The notes: generated from the sequence alone by a model not told the origin. Counted from the first letter of the stretch, positions 9,301 to 17,673 are shown. The stretch is DNA of 64,000 nucleotides from Geopseudomonas sagittaria (GCF_900115715.1 NZ_FOXM01000002.1:124001-188000); one strand, 5' to 3'. A program made the numbers and translations.

Positions 9301-12300
9301 CAGCAGCAAACCGAAGCAGGACTAGCCGAGCAGGATCGGCAGCGGCAGGCCCGCGAGCAGGCCGAGAATGAGGCTCGTCGCGAGGCTGAGCAGAAGGCCC
9401 AGGCCGATGCCGAGCTCAACGACTTCACCCTGACCGGTAGCGACCGGCCGGCGGATGTTGGTGCGGCACGCGGGCAGAATAACCTGTTCGGCGCCCAACC
9501 TGCGCGTGAGCAAGCGGAGGCACCGGTTGCCCAGCAGGATCCTGCCGCCGATGCCCCGCCCCCAGCGCAGGAAGTGCCGGCGGGTGAGATCGGGCCCGAG
9601 AAGCCGAAGCGTCGGTCTATGTCCGCAGCTGAGAAGATCGACGACACCGGCGACAGCCTGTACTGGAACCGCAAGAACCCCTGGCGTGGCGGTGGATTGA
9701 AGTGGGAGCAGATCGCCGGGGAGAACGAGGCTCTGCGCGCCAAGCTGGTAACCAAGGCCCGCGTCTGGGCCAAGCCGGACTGGCAGGCCTACCTGGACGA
9801 GTTGCTGCCGAAGCTGCCCGAGCAGCAGCGCGATGCGGCCGTACTGGTCGCCCGTCTCACCAAGCAGGTCTACGACGCCCTGCCGGCTGCTCCCAAGGAT
9901 CGAACCGACAAGGGGCTGCAGGCCTACATCGAGGTCGTCGAGCGCGTGCGCGGTGCGGCCGAGGCACTGTTGCAGGATGGCGAGCGCCACGTCGAACTGC
10001 TGAACGGCCTGACCCGGCGCAGCGGCGACATTCTGTCGTTCTCCCGCCAGGCCGGCACGATGCCGATCTTCGACGCGGTTTTCCCCGAGATCGCCGCCGG
10101 TGGCCGATTCCAGCGCGGCACGCTGGCCAACGACCGCGGGCAGGTGATCGGCAATAAAGTCATCAAGGCGATGCAGTGGAGCCAGGCCGATGCCAGCAAG
10201 GCGCTGAAGGACATCAAGGCCGGCTGGCCGGCATCGCAGGAGGCCTGGCAGAAGCAGGGGTACCGTGTGCTGGCGCGCGACACCCTGCGTGCCGCAGGCG
10301 TCGAGCAGCTGCGCGGCGTGTACGCGGCGATGATCTTCGACGGCCGTAACCATCTGACCACCTTGCGAGATGGTGAGGGTGCCCGCCGTGAGTTCGCTAC
10401 CCAGGCAGAGGCCGATGCTGCTGCCCAGGCCGAGCTGCAGAGCTGGGCGCCGTTCCTGCTGCTGGACAAGCGCAACCGTCTGGTCAGCGGCTTCGACAGC
10501 GAGGAGCTGGCGATCGAGGCGGCCCGCGCGAGCGTTAAGCGGGAGGCGAAGCCTTCCGTTCGAGAGACGCCCCTGGCCGATGCCGAGATCCAGCGTGCCG
10601 GCAGTGAGCGCAGGGAGGCCGGGCAGGACGTGACCGCCGACCAGCTGCGCGAGACTTTCGGTTTTCGCGGGGTGAACTTCGGCAAGTACGTGCCGCAGGG
10701 CGAGCGGCAGAGCCACTTGAACCGAGCTTTCGACGCCATGCATGACCTGGCCGAGGTTCTGGGTGTGCCGCCGCGCGCCATGAGCCTGAACGGCATGCTC
10801 GGCCTGGCCTTCGGTGCCCAGGGCAATGGCGGCAAGTTTGCGGCTCACTTCGTCCCCGGGGTGAACGAGATCAATCTGACCCGCAATGCGGGTGCCGGCA
10901 GCCTGGCCCACGAGTGGGCTCACGCCCTGGATCACTACTTCGGTGTGCAGGGTGGCATGGCCAGCAAGGAGAAGCCCTACGCCAGCCACATCGGGCCTCG
11001 TGGTGCCGCCGGGGAGCTGCGGAGCGAGATCCGCACGGCCATCGCCAACATCGGAACCGCAATGCGCTCTATGGAGGAGGGCGAGGAGCAGGTCCGCCAG
11101 CGTGCCGCCACGCGCGTGGATGAGGCGCGCCGGCGGCAAGCAGCATACCTGGAGCGCAACCAGGTGGCCGAGAAGGTCGCCGGCAATGCCGAGGCCGAGG
11201 CGGCTCTGGCACGCATCCTGGCTGGCGAACAGAGTGAGTATGTCGAGCTGCCGAGCCGCAAGCGCAACAAGGACTACGTCCCGGGCGACGTAAAGACGGT
11301 TGCGGATGCCATCGGCTTCGACGCTGCTCAGACCGTCAACATGCACGACACCGTGTCCAGTCTCGGCTATTCACTCAAGGACCAGCGAGAAAACTTCCAG
11401 AAGCGCCTGGTTCACACCAACTTCTACAAGAGCAGCCAGGTGCTGGACGGCAAGGGCAAGGCCTACTGGAGCACACCACACGAGATGTTCGCCCGGTCCT
11501 TCGAGGCCTTCGTGCTGGACCGCCTGATGGAGCGCGGCGCCCAGAACGACTACCTGGTGTCTCCGGTCAAGCGCGATCAGGGGGTGACCGATCCGGACTA
11601 TCCATACCCTGCCGGGCTGGAGCGGGCGGCTATCAATCGCGCCTTCCAGACGCTGGTCGATGCCGTCGAAATCCGCGAAGGGGTAGACGGCAACGTGGTG
11701 CTGTTCAGCCTGGACGAGGCCGGCAGCAGTTACCGGATGGGCGTGCCCGCCAAGGGCATCCCCCTGTTGTCCGCCCGCATGATCGCCGCGAAGTTTGAGA
11801 AGCAGGGGGTGAAGGTCAAGGCAGTTGCCACGCCGGCCGATCTGCCGCCGCACATCTTCGTCGGTATCCAACGCGCTGGCGTGGAGAGGCGCGTGCGCGG
11901 CCTGTATCACCAGGCGACCAGCACCAGCTACATCATCGCCAGCAACCTGCGCAGCACCAACCAGGCAGTCAGCATCGTGCTGCACGAGGCCATCGGCCAC
12001 GGCGGGATCAAGCAGCTGCTGGGCGACAGGCTAGCCCCGGTGATGCGCGACATTTTCAACGACATCCCCGAGGCCGAACGGTTGCGCCTGATGCGCAACT
12101 ACCAGGCGCAAGTGAAGGCTGCCCGGATGAGCTCGGCACGGGCCGAGCAACTGATCGCCGAGGAGTACGTCGCACACCTGGCCGAGACGGATCCCCAGAA
12201 CAGCCTGCTGGATCGCTTGGTGGCGATTTTGCGCAAATGGATCCGCGAGAATTTCGGCGACAACATCGCCGTGAAGTGGACTCGCAACGATCTGGTACAG

Positions 12301-15300
12301 CTGTTGGCCGAGGCACGCCGGCAGGTTGTCGTGGGCAACCGTGAGCAGAGTCTGAATGGTGGGGTGCAGACGGCAGCTGCCTACTCGCTGGAGGGTGACG
12401 GCTTCCGCGCCGAAGTCGAGCGCACCACGCGGGCGCCTGGACAGAGCGACCGCCTGCTGGCCGAGGCAGTGGCAAACGCTATCGCCGCTGCCCCCGAGCT
12501 GGCTGGTATCCAGGTGGTGCAGTCCTTCGAGGATCTTCCCCTGGCGGTCAGGGCTCGTGCCGAGCGTGACGGGGTGGCGCCGGGTAACCTGCGTGGCGTG
12601 TTCCGCCCGGATGGCCAGTACCTGGTCGCCGACAATCTTGAGAGCCTCGACGAAGCGGTGCACACCGCCGTGCACGAGATGGTCGGCCACCTGGGCGTGC
12701 GTGGTGTGTTGGGTCGCGAGCTGGATGCCACCCTCGAGCGCATCTACTCGAGCGAGGCGTCGACCGACAAGGGCCGCCAGCGCATCGCCCAGATCCGCGA
12801 GGCCTACGCGGCGCCGCTGAGTCGCAGAAGCGCAGCCAGGCAGCGCCTGATGGTGGCCGAGGAGATCATCGCCCACCTGGCAGAGTCGGGCGATCGACCG
12901 GGCGTGCTGCAGCGCTTCGTGTCGAAGGTCCGCGCCGTGCTGCGCAAGCTGTACCCGCAGGTCCGCTGGAGCTACAACGACATCCTTGGGCTGATCGAGC
13001 AGTCGCGGAAGTGGCTGCAGCGCGAGCGGGCCGCGTCTGAGAATCAGGCCGGCGCCGACAACCTCTACAGCCTGGCCGCCGAGCCCGACACCCGCGATGC
13101 GCTGCGCAAGTTGGGACTGGCCGGCGAGGGGGCGGTGAGCATGCTCGATCGCATCCGCAACCTGACCCAGGCTGACCTCCAGGGCGTGCTCGGCGCCTGG
13201 GCCACCCGCTCCCGGGAAGGGCTGTTCGATGGCCTCGACGGCATCCGTCGCGCCGAAGAGGCGGTGGGTGTCACCGATGTCGACCAGCAGGGCTATGTCT
13301 CCGCGCGTATGGCCAGCGGAATCGCCGACGTGATGCATGGAGTGCTGCACTACGCGGCGCCGGAGTGGCGTGAAGGCGTGGTCGCCGGCAAGGAGGGCAG
13401 CCGCGGCGTGCTGGAGATCCTGGGCGACCTTGGCCCGGACAACCTGACGCCGTGGCTCGCCTGGCTGGGCGGCAAGCGCGGCCAGCTGCTGAAGGCCGAG
13501 GGGCGCGAGAACAACCTGGCAGACGCGGACATTGCCGAGCTGATTGGCATGGCGGCCGGCAAGGAAGCACTGTTCGAGCGCGTCTACCGCGAGTATGCCC
13601 AGCTGAACGAGGCGGTACTGGATCTCGCCGAGCAGGCCGGCCTGATCGATGCCGAGGCCAGGGCGAAGTGGGCAACTGACTACTACGTGCCCTTCTACCG
13701 CCAGCAGGAGGGCGACGAGGGGCTGTTCAGCGCACCACGCACCAAGCGCGGATTGTCCCACCAGACCGCTGCCATCAGGGCTCTGAAGGGCGGCAAGCTG
13801 CCGACTAACGATCTGCTGGGCAATATGCTGGCCGGCTGGACCAAGCGCATCGATGCGGCCATGAAGAACAAGGCACTGCTGGAGGTAGTCGACAACCTCA
13901 AGGGTAGCGATTACCTGGCCGACGAGAGTCCTCGCTACCAGCAGGTGCTGATCTCCCGCAGTCAGATCGCCGCGCAGATCCGCCAGGACCGCAAGGCTCT
14001 GCGCCTGGCCGCGCAGATGCTGGGGCTGGAGGAGGGGGCCAATTCGCTGAAGGTGCTCAACGAGCTGATGAAGCCGCAGAACGAGGGATTCGAGAAGCTG
14101 TGGACGCGGGTGGCGCCGACCGATCCGGACATCATCCGCGTGCAGCGCGCCGGCAAGAACGAGTATTACCGGGTCAACGACGAGTCGCTGCTGCGCGGCC
14201 TGAAGTTCATGGCGGGCTCGACCTTCAACGACCCGATCACCAAGATCGGCCGGGCCTTCAAGCGCATCTTGACCACGGGTGTGACCGCCTCGCCGGATTT
14301 CATCCTGCGCAACTTCATCCGCGACGCGGCGCATGCCTGGATGATCAACAAGGATGGGTTCGTCCTCGGCAAAGACTCGATCAAGGGCATGCGCGACGCC
14401 CTGCGCGAGGACCAGGACTACCGCGACCTGATGTTCGCCGGCGGCAGCTTCCAGGGCGGCTATGTCCACGGCACCGACCCGGAGGCCTCGGCGCAGATCA
14501 TCCGCCGGGCCCTGGAGAAGAAGGGCTTCACGCGCGAGCAGCAGGAGGCCTACCTGGGCAGCCTGGTGAACACGCCGGCCAAGGCCGCAGCCATGCTGAA
14601 GCAGGGCTGGCAGAAGTATCGAGAGGTGGGCGACAAGGTGGAGAACGCCAACCGGTTGAGCACCTACAAGGCGGCGCTCGCGGCTGGCAAGTCGAAGCGC
14701 CAGGCCGCGTTCGAAGCTAAGGACCTGATGGACTACAGCCTGCGCGGCAACTTCGCCGCGGCGCAGTGGTTCACCGACGTCGTGCCGTTCCTCAATGCTC
14801 GCCTGCAGGGCCTGTACAAACTGGGCCGGGCGGTGAAGGGCGACAAGAGTCTGCTCGCCCGCGAGGTGGCGATGAAGGGCGCCTACATCGCGCTGTTCTC
14901 CCTGCTGCTGGCCGGTCTCAACGATGACGACGAGCGCTACCAGGCCCTGCAGGACTGGGACAAGGACATGCACTGGCACATCTTCCTCGGCCAGGAGCAT
15001 TTCCGCATTCCCAAGCCGTTCGAGCTGGGGCTGGTCTTCGGCACGGTACCCGAGCGCCTGCTGCATGCGCTGACCGGCAGCCAGGACGGCGAGGATCTGG
15101 CCAAGGCCGTTTCCCATGGCGTGTTCCAGACCCTGGCCTTCAACCCGGTGCCGCAGTTCTACCAGCCGATCCGCGAGCTGCAGGCGAATCGCAACTTCTT
15201 CCGCGACATGCCGATCGAGGACATGGCCGACGAGGGCAAACTGCCCGAGGCGCGCTACGACGAGCGCACCAGCACACTGAGTCGGGCCCTCGGGCAGGTG

Positions 15301-15810
15301 ACCGGGCCGGTCGCTGGCTTGTCGCCGAAGCAGCTCGACCACCTGGTGATGGGCTATACCGGCACGCTTGGTGGTTACGTGCTGTCCATGTCGAACCTGA
15401 TCGCCGCAGGTTTCAGCGATGCAGCGCGGCCTGCCCTGATCGCCGGCGATATTCCGGTGCTGAAGGTGCTGTACCAGGGCGATGCGGTGCGTTCGACCCA
15501 GTACCAGACGGAGTTCTACGACATGCTGCAGCAGGCAGAGCAGCTCCACCGCACCATCCGCAGCTACCGAGAGGAGGGGAAGCTGGAGCAGGCCGCCATG
15601 CTGCTCGAGGCGAACCGGGAAAAGCTGCGCCACCGGCCGGCGCTGGGCCTGGCGCGCAAGCAACTGGGCAACATCCGGCAGAAGATGGATCGGGTGTATC
15701 GCGACACTGGGATGGATGCGGCCGCCAAGCGCGTCCGCTTGGATGACCTGCAGCGGCAGGCGAACGGGGTCGCCGAGCGCGTCACGCGATTGGCAGGGGA
15801 GGATTTCTAG
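6364..15810 (+). CDS. Giant polyvalent virion protein (LPD-type, ParB-like and zincin-like domains)
   Basis: 3148 residues, probably carried in the capsid and delivered with the DNA. A Gly/Ala-rich hydrophobic region (about 100-290) could insert in membranes. A ParB/sulfiredoxin-like segment with a GHHQW motif lies near residue 705. A zincin motif HEWAH is at 1516 within a region resembling polyvalent-protein domain LPD1. Two further metallopeptidase-like motifs, HEAIGH and HEMVGH, are at 1874 and 2104, each followed by a C-terminal Glu-rich helix. The C-terminal quarter (about 2600-2950) resembles the LPD38 domain and includes a hydrophobic helix. Such proteins are known from podovirus-like prophages, conjugative elements and DarB-like antirestriction factors. 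Activity is inferred; the domain names are from memory of the families. Confidence 0.8.
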   Translation: MSDIDSFLDGSGAAGGSDIDSFLGPEEPKQSGIARRVLGDGGISLLKGAIAVPETAVGLADLVTGGRAGKAAEGIGFRPKEAKQILDDYLSPEQKAANQQVAQADGFVDKLGAIAENPSVIPHAVVESAAPMLAGGVVGRGIAAVAPKVSPLVAGAVGEGAVMAGGAAEQIRQQTDDGLLTGKQALAAAGTGLAGSTIGGLGAKVGQRLGLGDVDTALVNGTLGVSTRSMPARIAGGALAEGALEEMPQSAAEQVLQNYALDRELGEGVGGAAAMGLVTGGAMGAGFGAVSGRRQPAEGGQPESAQPVTDPDEPPPLVVSRGADAPDFIQPIPTAENPTPVPVERPDPSNGPLSAAASMLPPANPIPVLDIARIDQQLGQGEVLAGHQQEQQGAQAQQEQSAPSSPEEARIREAIANVEMRARLGGMNPVLAQERARLSGQLLTLQQAAEEAQRAKPAIGDQRSDFFASRNGFTSRSRDPWVNPANNRSSDPYDRFPGIDQVPPQPLEGELLTDAKAVPQQYREGSMTPVRDPLTGELLGGDLQAQSPRPGLARQGETLEGEVLSPRLQRALATTFKKRGAAELARNSLPAPERYAVEEQGGTFAIRQLPPKAPSIAGREIDGEWSEFAQESGTLAIPRAEMPQIKAEHRGAMVNFLNARGIQHEEQTVPAASLKPTQAEFSREKVAQAKGFSGGDRAILVSNDGHVLDGHHQWLARRDAGGDVRVIRLQAPIRDLLPAVAEFPSATQDAGAQPMDIGRQPKAPKRGQRRSLDRDRDSVVQAAIRLGGITTQWKQDTTGDTVGNKNIPGVGALWSDKTGTSLDDMASLLDQHGYVPAGEMEKDGGVSWLQEAIRDELSGRPRYAADSARQIEAAEQELLNRYAEAVARAIDEREAEYARIEAEYGPDAAADARSFDEAIAARSEHIEGAIEDAREQQEIVIDGELATEADATRRDDQLRQADGREGRAAGENTGEAFQLQQQTEAGLAEQDRQRQAREQAENEARREAEQKAQADAELNDFTLTGSDRPADVGAARGQNNLFGAQPAREQAEAPVAQQDPAADAPPPAQEVPAGEIGPEKPKRRSMSAAEKIDDTGDSLYWNRKNPWRGGGLKWEQIAGENEALRAKLVTKARVWAKPDWQAYLDELLPKLPEQQRDAAVLVARLTKQVYDALPAAPKDRTDKGLQAYIEVVERVRGAAEALLQDGERHVELLNGLTRRSGDILSFSRQAGTMPIFDAVFPEIAAGGRFQRGTLANDRGQVIGNKVIKAMQWSQADASKALKDIKAGWPASQEAWQKQGYRVLARDTLRAAGVEQLRGVYAAMIFDGRNHLTTLRDGEGARREFATQAEADAAAQAELQSWAPFLLLDKRNRLVSGFDSEELAIEAARASVKREAKPSVRETPLADAEIQRAGSERREAGQDVTADQLRETFGFRGVNFGKYVPQGERQSHLNRAFDAMHDLAEVLGVPPRAMSLNGMLGLAFGAQGNGGKFAAHFVPGVNEINLTRNAGAGSLAHEWAHALDHYFGVQGGMASKEKPYASHIGPRGAAGELRSEIRTAIANIGTAMRSMEEGEEQVRQRAATRVDEARRRQAAYLERNQVAEKVAGNAEAEAALARILAGEQSEYVELPSRKRNKDYVPGDVKTVADAIGFDAAQTVNMHDTVSSLGYSLKDQRENFQKRLVHTNFYKSSQVLDGKGKAYWSTPHEMFARSFEAFVLDRLMERGAQNDYLVSPVKRDQGVTDPDYPYPAGLERAAINRAFQTLVDAVEIREGVDGNVVLFSLDEAGSSYRMGVPAKGIPLLSARMIAAKFEKQGVKVKAVATPADLPPHIFVGIQRAGVERRVRGLYHQATSTSYIIASNLRSTNQAVSIVLHEAIGHGGIKQLLGDRLAPVMRDIFNDIPEAERLRLMRNYQAQVKAARMSSARAEQLIAEEYVAHLAETDPQNSLLDRLVAILRKWIRENFGDNIAVKWTRNDLVQLLAEARRQVVVGNREQSLNGGVQTAAAYSLEGDGFRAEVERTTRAPGQSDRLLAEAVANAIAAAPELAGIQVVQSFEDLPLAVRARAERDGVAPGNLRGVFRPDGQYLVADNLESLDEAVHTAVHEMVGHLGVRGVLGRELDATLERIYSSEASTDKGRQRIAQIREAYAAPLSRRSAARQRLMVAEEIIAHLAESGDRPGVLQRFVSKVRAVLRKLYPQVRWSYNDILGLIEQSRKWLQRERAASENQAGADNLYSLAAEPDTRDALRKLGLAGEGAVSMLDRIRNLTQADLQGVLGAWATRSREGLFDGLDGIRRAEEAVGVTDVDQQGYVSARMASGIADVMHGVLHYAAPEWREGVVAGKEGSRGVLEILGDLGPDNLTPWLAWLGGKRGQLLKAEGRENNLADADIAELIGMAAGKEALFERVYREYAQLNEAVLDLAEQAGLIDAEARAKWATDYYVPFYRQQEGDEGLFSAPRTKRGLSHQTAAIRALKGGKLPTNDLLGNMLAGWTKRIDAAMKNKALLEVVDNLKGSDYLADESPRYQQVLISRSQIAAQIRQDRKALRLAAQMLGLEEGANSLKVLNELMKPQNEGFEKLWTRVAPTDPDIIRVQRAGKNEYYRVNDESLLRGLKFMAGSTFNDPITKIGRAFKRILTTGVTASPDFILRNFIRDAAHAWMINKDGFVLGKDSIKGMRDALREDQDYRDLMFAGGSFQGGYVHGTDPEASAQIIRRALEKKGFTREQQEAYLGSLVNTPAKAAAMLKQGWQKYREVGDKVENANRLSTYKAALAAGKSKRQAAFEAKDLMDYSLRGNFAAAQWFTDVVPFLNARLQGLYKLGRAVKGDKSLLAREVAMKGAYIALFSLLLAGLNDDDERYQALQDWDKDMHWHIFLGQEHFRIPKPFELGLVFGTVPERLLHALTGSQDGEDLAKAVSHGVFQTLAFNPVPQFYQPIRELQANRNFFRDMPIEDMADEGKLPEARYDERTSTLSRALGQVTGPVAGLSPKQLDHLVMGYTGTLGGYVLSMSNLIAAGFSDAARPALIAGDIPVLKVLYQGDAVRSTQYQTEFYDMLQQAEQLHRTIRSYREEGKLEQAAMLLEANREKLRHRPALGLARKQLGNIRQKMDRVYRDTGMDAAAKRVRLDDLQRQANGVAERVTRLAGEDF
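9158..9325 (+). CDS. Nested small ORF inside the giant virion gene (overprinted)
   Basis: 55 residues in a different frame from the surrounding gene. A perfect AAGGAG at 9143-9148 lies 9 bases before the ATG at 9158. Through this stretch G or C at the third codon position is nearly universal in the nested frame, while the main frame has many A- or T-ending codons (GAA, GAT, CGA, CAA, CTA). That is the reverse of what an accidental overlap would give. The product has a polar Lys/Ser/Pro-rich N-terminus and an amphipathic helix (GRLMAEKVALQEKILERL). It ends at TAG, after which the main frame recovers normal codon use. No known family. Confidence 0.6.
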   Translation: MPENSKKSSSMANLPPKPTQPAVMTSYGRLMAEKVALQEKILERLSNSSSKPKQD

Positions 15811-16025
15811 AGAAGGACGTCGGCGAGAGCGACCAGGGTAGTGATGGCCATGCCAAGGAGGGCGAGGCCGAAGAAGAGGCTGGATGCCTCGTGCCGCTGG
15901 CTCGGGGTGGTGCTCAGGAAGAGCCAGATGCCGGCGCCGAGCATCGCCATGCCGGCGAGCGGTTGGGGAACGACGGCAACCATGCCGAGCACCATGAGAA
16001 TGGCGCTGCTCCAGACCTTGAACAT
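15807..16025 (-). CDS. Small two-TM membrane protein, phage-associated
   Basis: 72 residues, starting at the ATG at 16025 behind AGGAGA. Two hydrophobic segments (about residues 5-32 and 45-68) are separated by a short polar loop, so this is probably a small inner-membrane protein. Its stop codon overlaps the stop of the giant gene on the opposite strand in a shared CTAG at 15807-15810, so the two genes are convergent with no spacer. A lysis-related (holin-like) or superinfection role is conceivable from size and position, but nothing in the sequence settles this. Confidence 0.6.
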   Translation of the reverse strand: MFKVWSSAILMVLGMVAVVPQPLAGMAMLGAGIWLFLSTTPSQRHEASSLFFGLALLGMAITTLVALADVLL

Positions 16026-16161
16026 GGGGATTCTCCTAACTTGCGATGCGATGGCTGGAGGAGGGTAGCCATGCAACAAGCTGAGATGCCAGGCCCTAGT
16101 TTTTCTGATTGGCAAGGTGCAGGAGAGGGAGCTGTCGTACTGCTCACCGTGGCTTGAAAGG

Positions 16162-16184
16162 AAAACCCCGCCGGAGCGGGGTTT
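16162..16184 (-). terminator. Rho-independent terminator of the toxin-antitoxin operon
   Basis: A 9-bp stem with a 4-base loop (AAACCCCGC / GCGGGGTTT), read on the minus strand just after the toxin stop codon and followed by further T residues. Confidence 0.75.
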
Positions 16185-16187
16185 GGG

Positions 16188-16472
16188 TCAGACGCGGTTG
16201 GTGGCCGATTCGTAGACCTCGTCATCACGACGAGCGCCCACGCACAGGACCAACACGATCTCGGTGCCGTTGATGCGGTAGACGATGCGTACATCGCCCG
16301 TCCGAATCCGGCGGTGACCAGCCAAGGCGCCCCGGAGGGGCTTGCCGATCTTGTCTGGTTCTCCTTCAGCGATACGTTCTCGTATCACCTTCAGGACTCG
16401 CCTCGCTTCAGCACTTCCGAGCTGTTTGAGGTCTTGCTCAACTTCTGGGTGAAACCGAACGCTCCACTTCAT
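16188..16472 (-). CDS. relE: RelE/ParE-superfamily toxin
   Basis: 94 residues. It has the family layout: an N-terminal KWSVRFHPEVEQDL strand-helix, a basic middle (R/K-rich with G-x-P-L-R-G), then RIRTGDVRIVYRI and a hydrophobic C-terminal strand. In RelE-type toxins the basic residues of the C-terminal half cleave mRNA in the ribosome; in ParE-type ones the target is gyrase. The sequence does not decide between them, though RIRTGDVRIVYRI is common in the RelE branch. It is downstream of the antitoxin in the same operon, 11 bp apart, and ends at a strong terminator. It is likely silent while the antitoxin persists. Confidence 0.85.
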   Translation of the reverse strand: MKWSVRFHPEVEQDLKQLGSAEARRVLKVIRERIAEGEPDKIGKPLRGALAGHRRIRTGDVRIVYRINGTEIVLVLCVGARRDDEVYESATNRV

Positions 16473-16483
16473 CGGCTAGAGAC

Positions 16484-16765
16484 CTAACTGAAGCGAGCCT
16501 CCATGTCCTCGAGGCTCACGGTATTTTTCTCGTCCAGGCTGGACAGGCGCTCAATGGCCAGTCTCTCGGCACGAAGGTCTTCGAGCTCATCTTGTAGCGC
16601 CTGGTAGGCGTCTACGCCTATCAGAACAGCTGCCGGCTCGTTGTCCTTGAAGATCACCAGGTGAGTAACGTCTCCGCTGGTGATCTCCTTCAGTTTCGCT
16701 CCGAAGCTACGGACCATGGCGGTAGCGGACACTGCCTGCTCAGCTCGGTCTAGGAGTGCACTCAT
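16484..16765 (-). CDS. Phd/YefM-family antitoxin
   Basis: 93 residues. The N-terminal half has the Phd/YefM layout (a short helix, then VRSFGAKLKEI, then a THLVIFKDNEPAAVLI strand pair and a YQALQDELEDL helix) that forms the DNA-binding dimer. The acidic C-terminus (residues 70-93) would wrap the toxin. It is the first gene of a two-gene operon and should autorepress. A 7-bp tandem array starts just upstream of the start codon, and an inverted repeat lies further upstream; either could be the operator. Confidence 0.85.
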   Translation of the reverse strand: MSALLDRAEQAVSATAMVRSFGAKLKEITSGDVTHLVIFKDNEPAAVLIGVDAYQALQDELEDLRAERLAIERLSSLDEKNTVSLEDMEARFS

Positions 16766-16783
16766 GCGCGCTATGCCTCAGGT

Positions 16784-16859
16784 ATTCAGGACTCAGGATT
16801 CAGGACTCAGGATTCAGGATTCAGGATTCAGGATTCAGGATTCAGGACTCAGGATTCAG
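16784..16859. repeat. 7-bp tandem array upstream of the antitoxin gene
   Basis: About eleven head-to-tail copies of TTCAGGA, some as CTCAGGA, are packed without spacers between the antitoxin start (16765) and the inverted repeat near 16883. Copy-to-copy differences are confined to the first one or two bases. The array would change the spacing between any upstream promoter or operator and the antitoxin gene. Confidence 0.85.
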
Positions 16860-16882
16860 TCGTCAGCGCTGCCTGGTCAGTA

Positions 16883-16912
16883 TACGCAACATTATGCGTA
16901 AGAAAATGCGTA
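16883..16912. promoter_or_regulatory. Inverted repeat with a third half-site (TACGCA / TGCGTA)
   Basis: TACGCA at 16883-16888 pairs with TGCGTA at 16895-16900, and a second TGCGTA lies at 16907-16912. Half-site starts are 12 bp apart. This operator-like layout lies upstream of the antitoxin gene and downstream of the convergent end of the SRAP gene. The binding protein is unknown; autorepression by the toxin-antitoxin complex is a guess. Confidence 0.4.
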
Positions 16913-16977
16913 AACCGATCTGCGGCAGGCTTGCCGCCGGCGCGCTGCGGGTACTGCTGGTTCCCCGCCATCTCCGT

Positions 16978-17673
16978 CTAGGCAGAGCCATCGCTCGGAG
17001 AGATGAGACCGGGCCCCTCATTCTTCACGTTCCCCACATCAACGCCCACCGCAAACCACTCGAACTCCTCCACCGGCATGCCGAGATGCAGGATTTCCTC
17101 TGCCTCTTCAGGAGATAGATGCGGGTCGAGCCAGGTGCGGGCTTCCTCCGGTGCCAGCACCAGCGGCCGACGGTCGTGGATCTCGGCCATGCCGCCGTAG
17201 CTATCCATCGTTATGGTCGCGAAGCCGTCGCCCTCCTGGATCTCCCGGCCGTCCCTGGGCAGGTGACCGATGGCCGGGAAGAACAGCGGAGCGCCACTGC
17301 GCAGGCGGAAGTAGTACGGCTGCTTGTGCTTGGTCCCCGGGGCCGGCTTCCACTCGTACCAGCCATCCGCCGGCACCAGTGCCCGGGCTGCCTTCCATGC
17401 TTCCCTCCAGAACGGCCCCGAGGCCACCTTCTCGACCCTGGCGTTGATCGCTGGCGGGCGAGGGCCCTTCGCCCAGGACGGCGCGTAGCCCCACGGGACC
17501 GACTCTAGCCGCAACCCTTCCTCCTCCTGATGCATCAGCAGCACCCGCGTGCGCGGCGCCACGTTGTAGCGGCCGATCGGATCCGGGTTGAAGCCGCCCA
17601 ACACCGGCACTTCGATGCGCAGCGCTTCCAGATATTCGACCGCCGTCAGGGACTGCACGAATCGTCCGCACAT
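16978..17673 (-). CDS. yedK: SRAP (YedK/HMCES) abasic-site processing protein
   Basis: 231 residues from the ATG at 17673, giving the obligatory Met-Cys2 N-terminus (MCGRF). Cys2 forms the covalent thiazolidine link to abasic sites in single-stranded DNA after Met removal. Other family residues are visible: the NVAPR motif near residue 39, the WGYAPSWAK block, WYEW with the catalytic Glu, and AEIHDR with the active-site His. Length fits the family. It diverges from umuDC across a LexA box, so both are probably part of the SOS response and protect or process damaged single-stranded DNA. Confidence 0.92.
   Translation of the reverse strand: MCGRFVQSLTAVEYLEALRIEVPVLGGFNPDPIGRYNVAPRTRVLLMHQEEEGLRLESVPWGYAPSWAKGPRPPAINARVEKVASGPFWREAWKAARALVPADGWYEWKPAPGTKHKQPYYFRLRSGAPLFFPAIGHLPRDGREIQEGDGFATITMDSYGGMAEIHDRRPLVLAPEEARTWLDPHLSPEEAEEILHLGMPVEEFEWFAVGVDVGNVKNEGPGLISPSDGSA

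Noticed and set aside
12031-15663. Long open frame of 1210 codons on the minus strand opposite the giant virion gene
   Set aside because: It follows from the strong G/C third-position bias of the plus-strand gene. It has no ribosome binding site, a composition without domain signatures, and the plus strand shows clear domains here.
16784-16859. The 7-bp array as a CRISPR array or plasmid iterons
   Set aside because: There are no spacers between units, the unit is too short, and no cas or replication gene is near.
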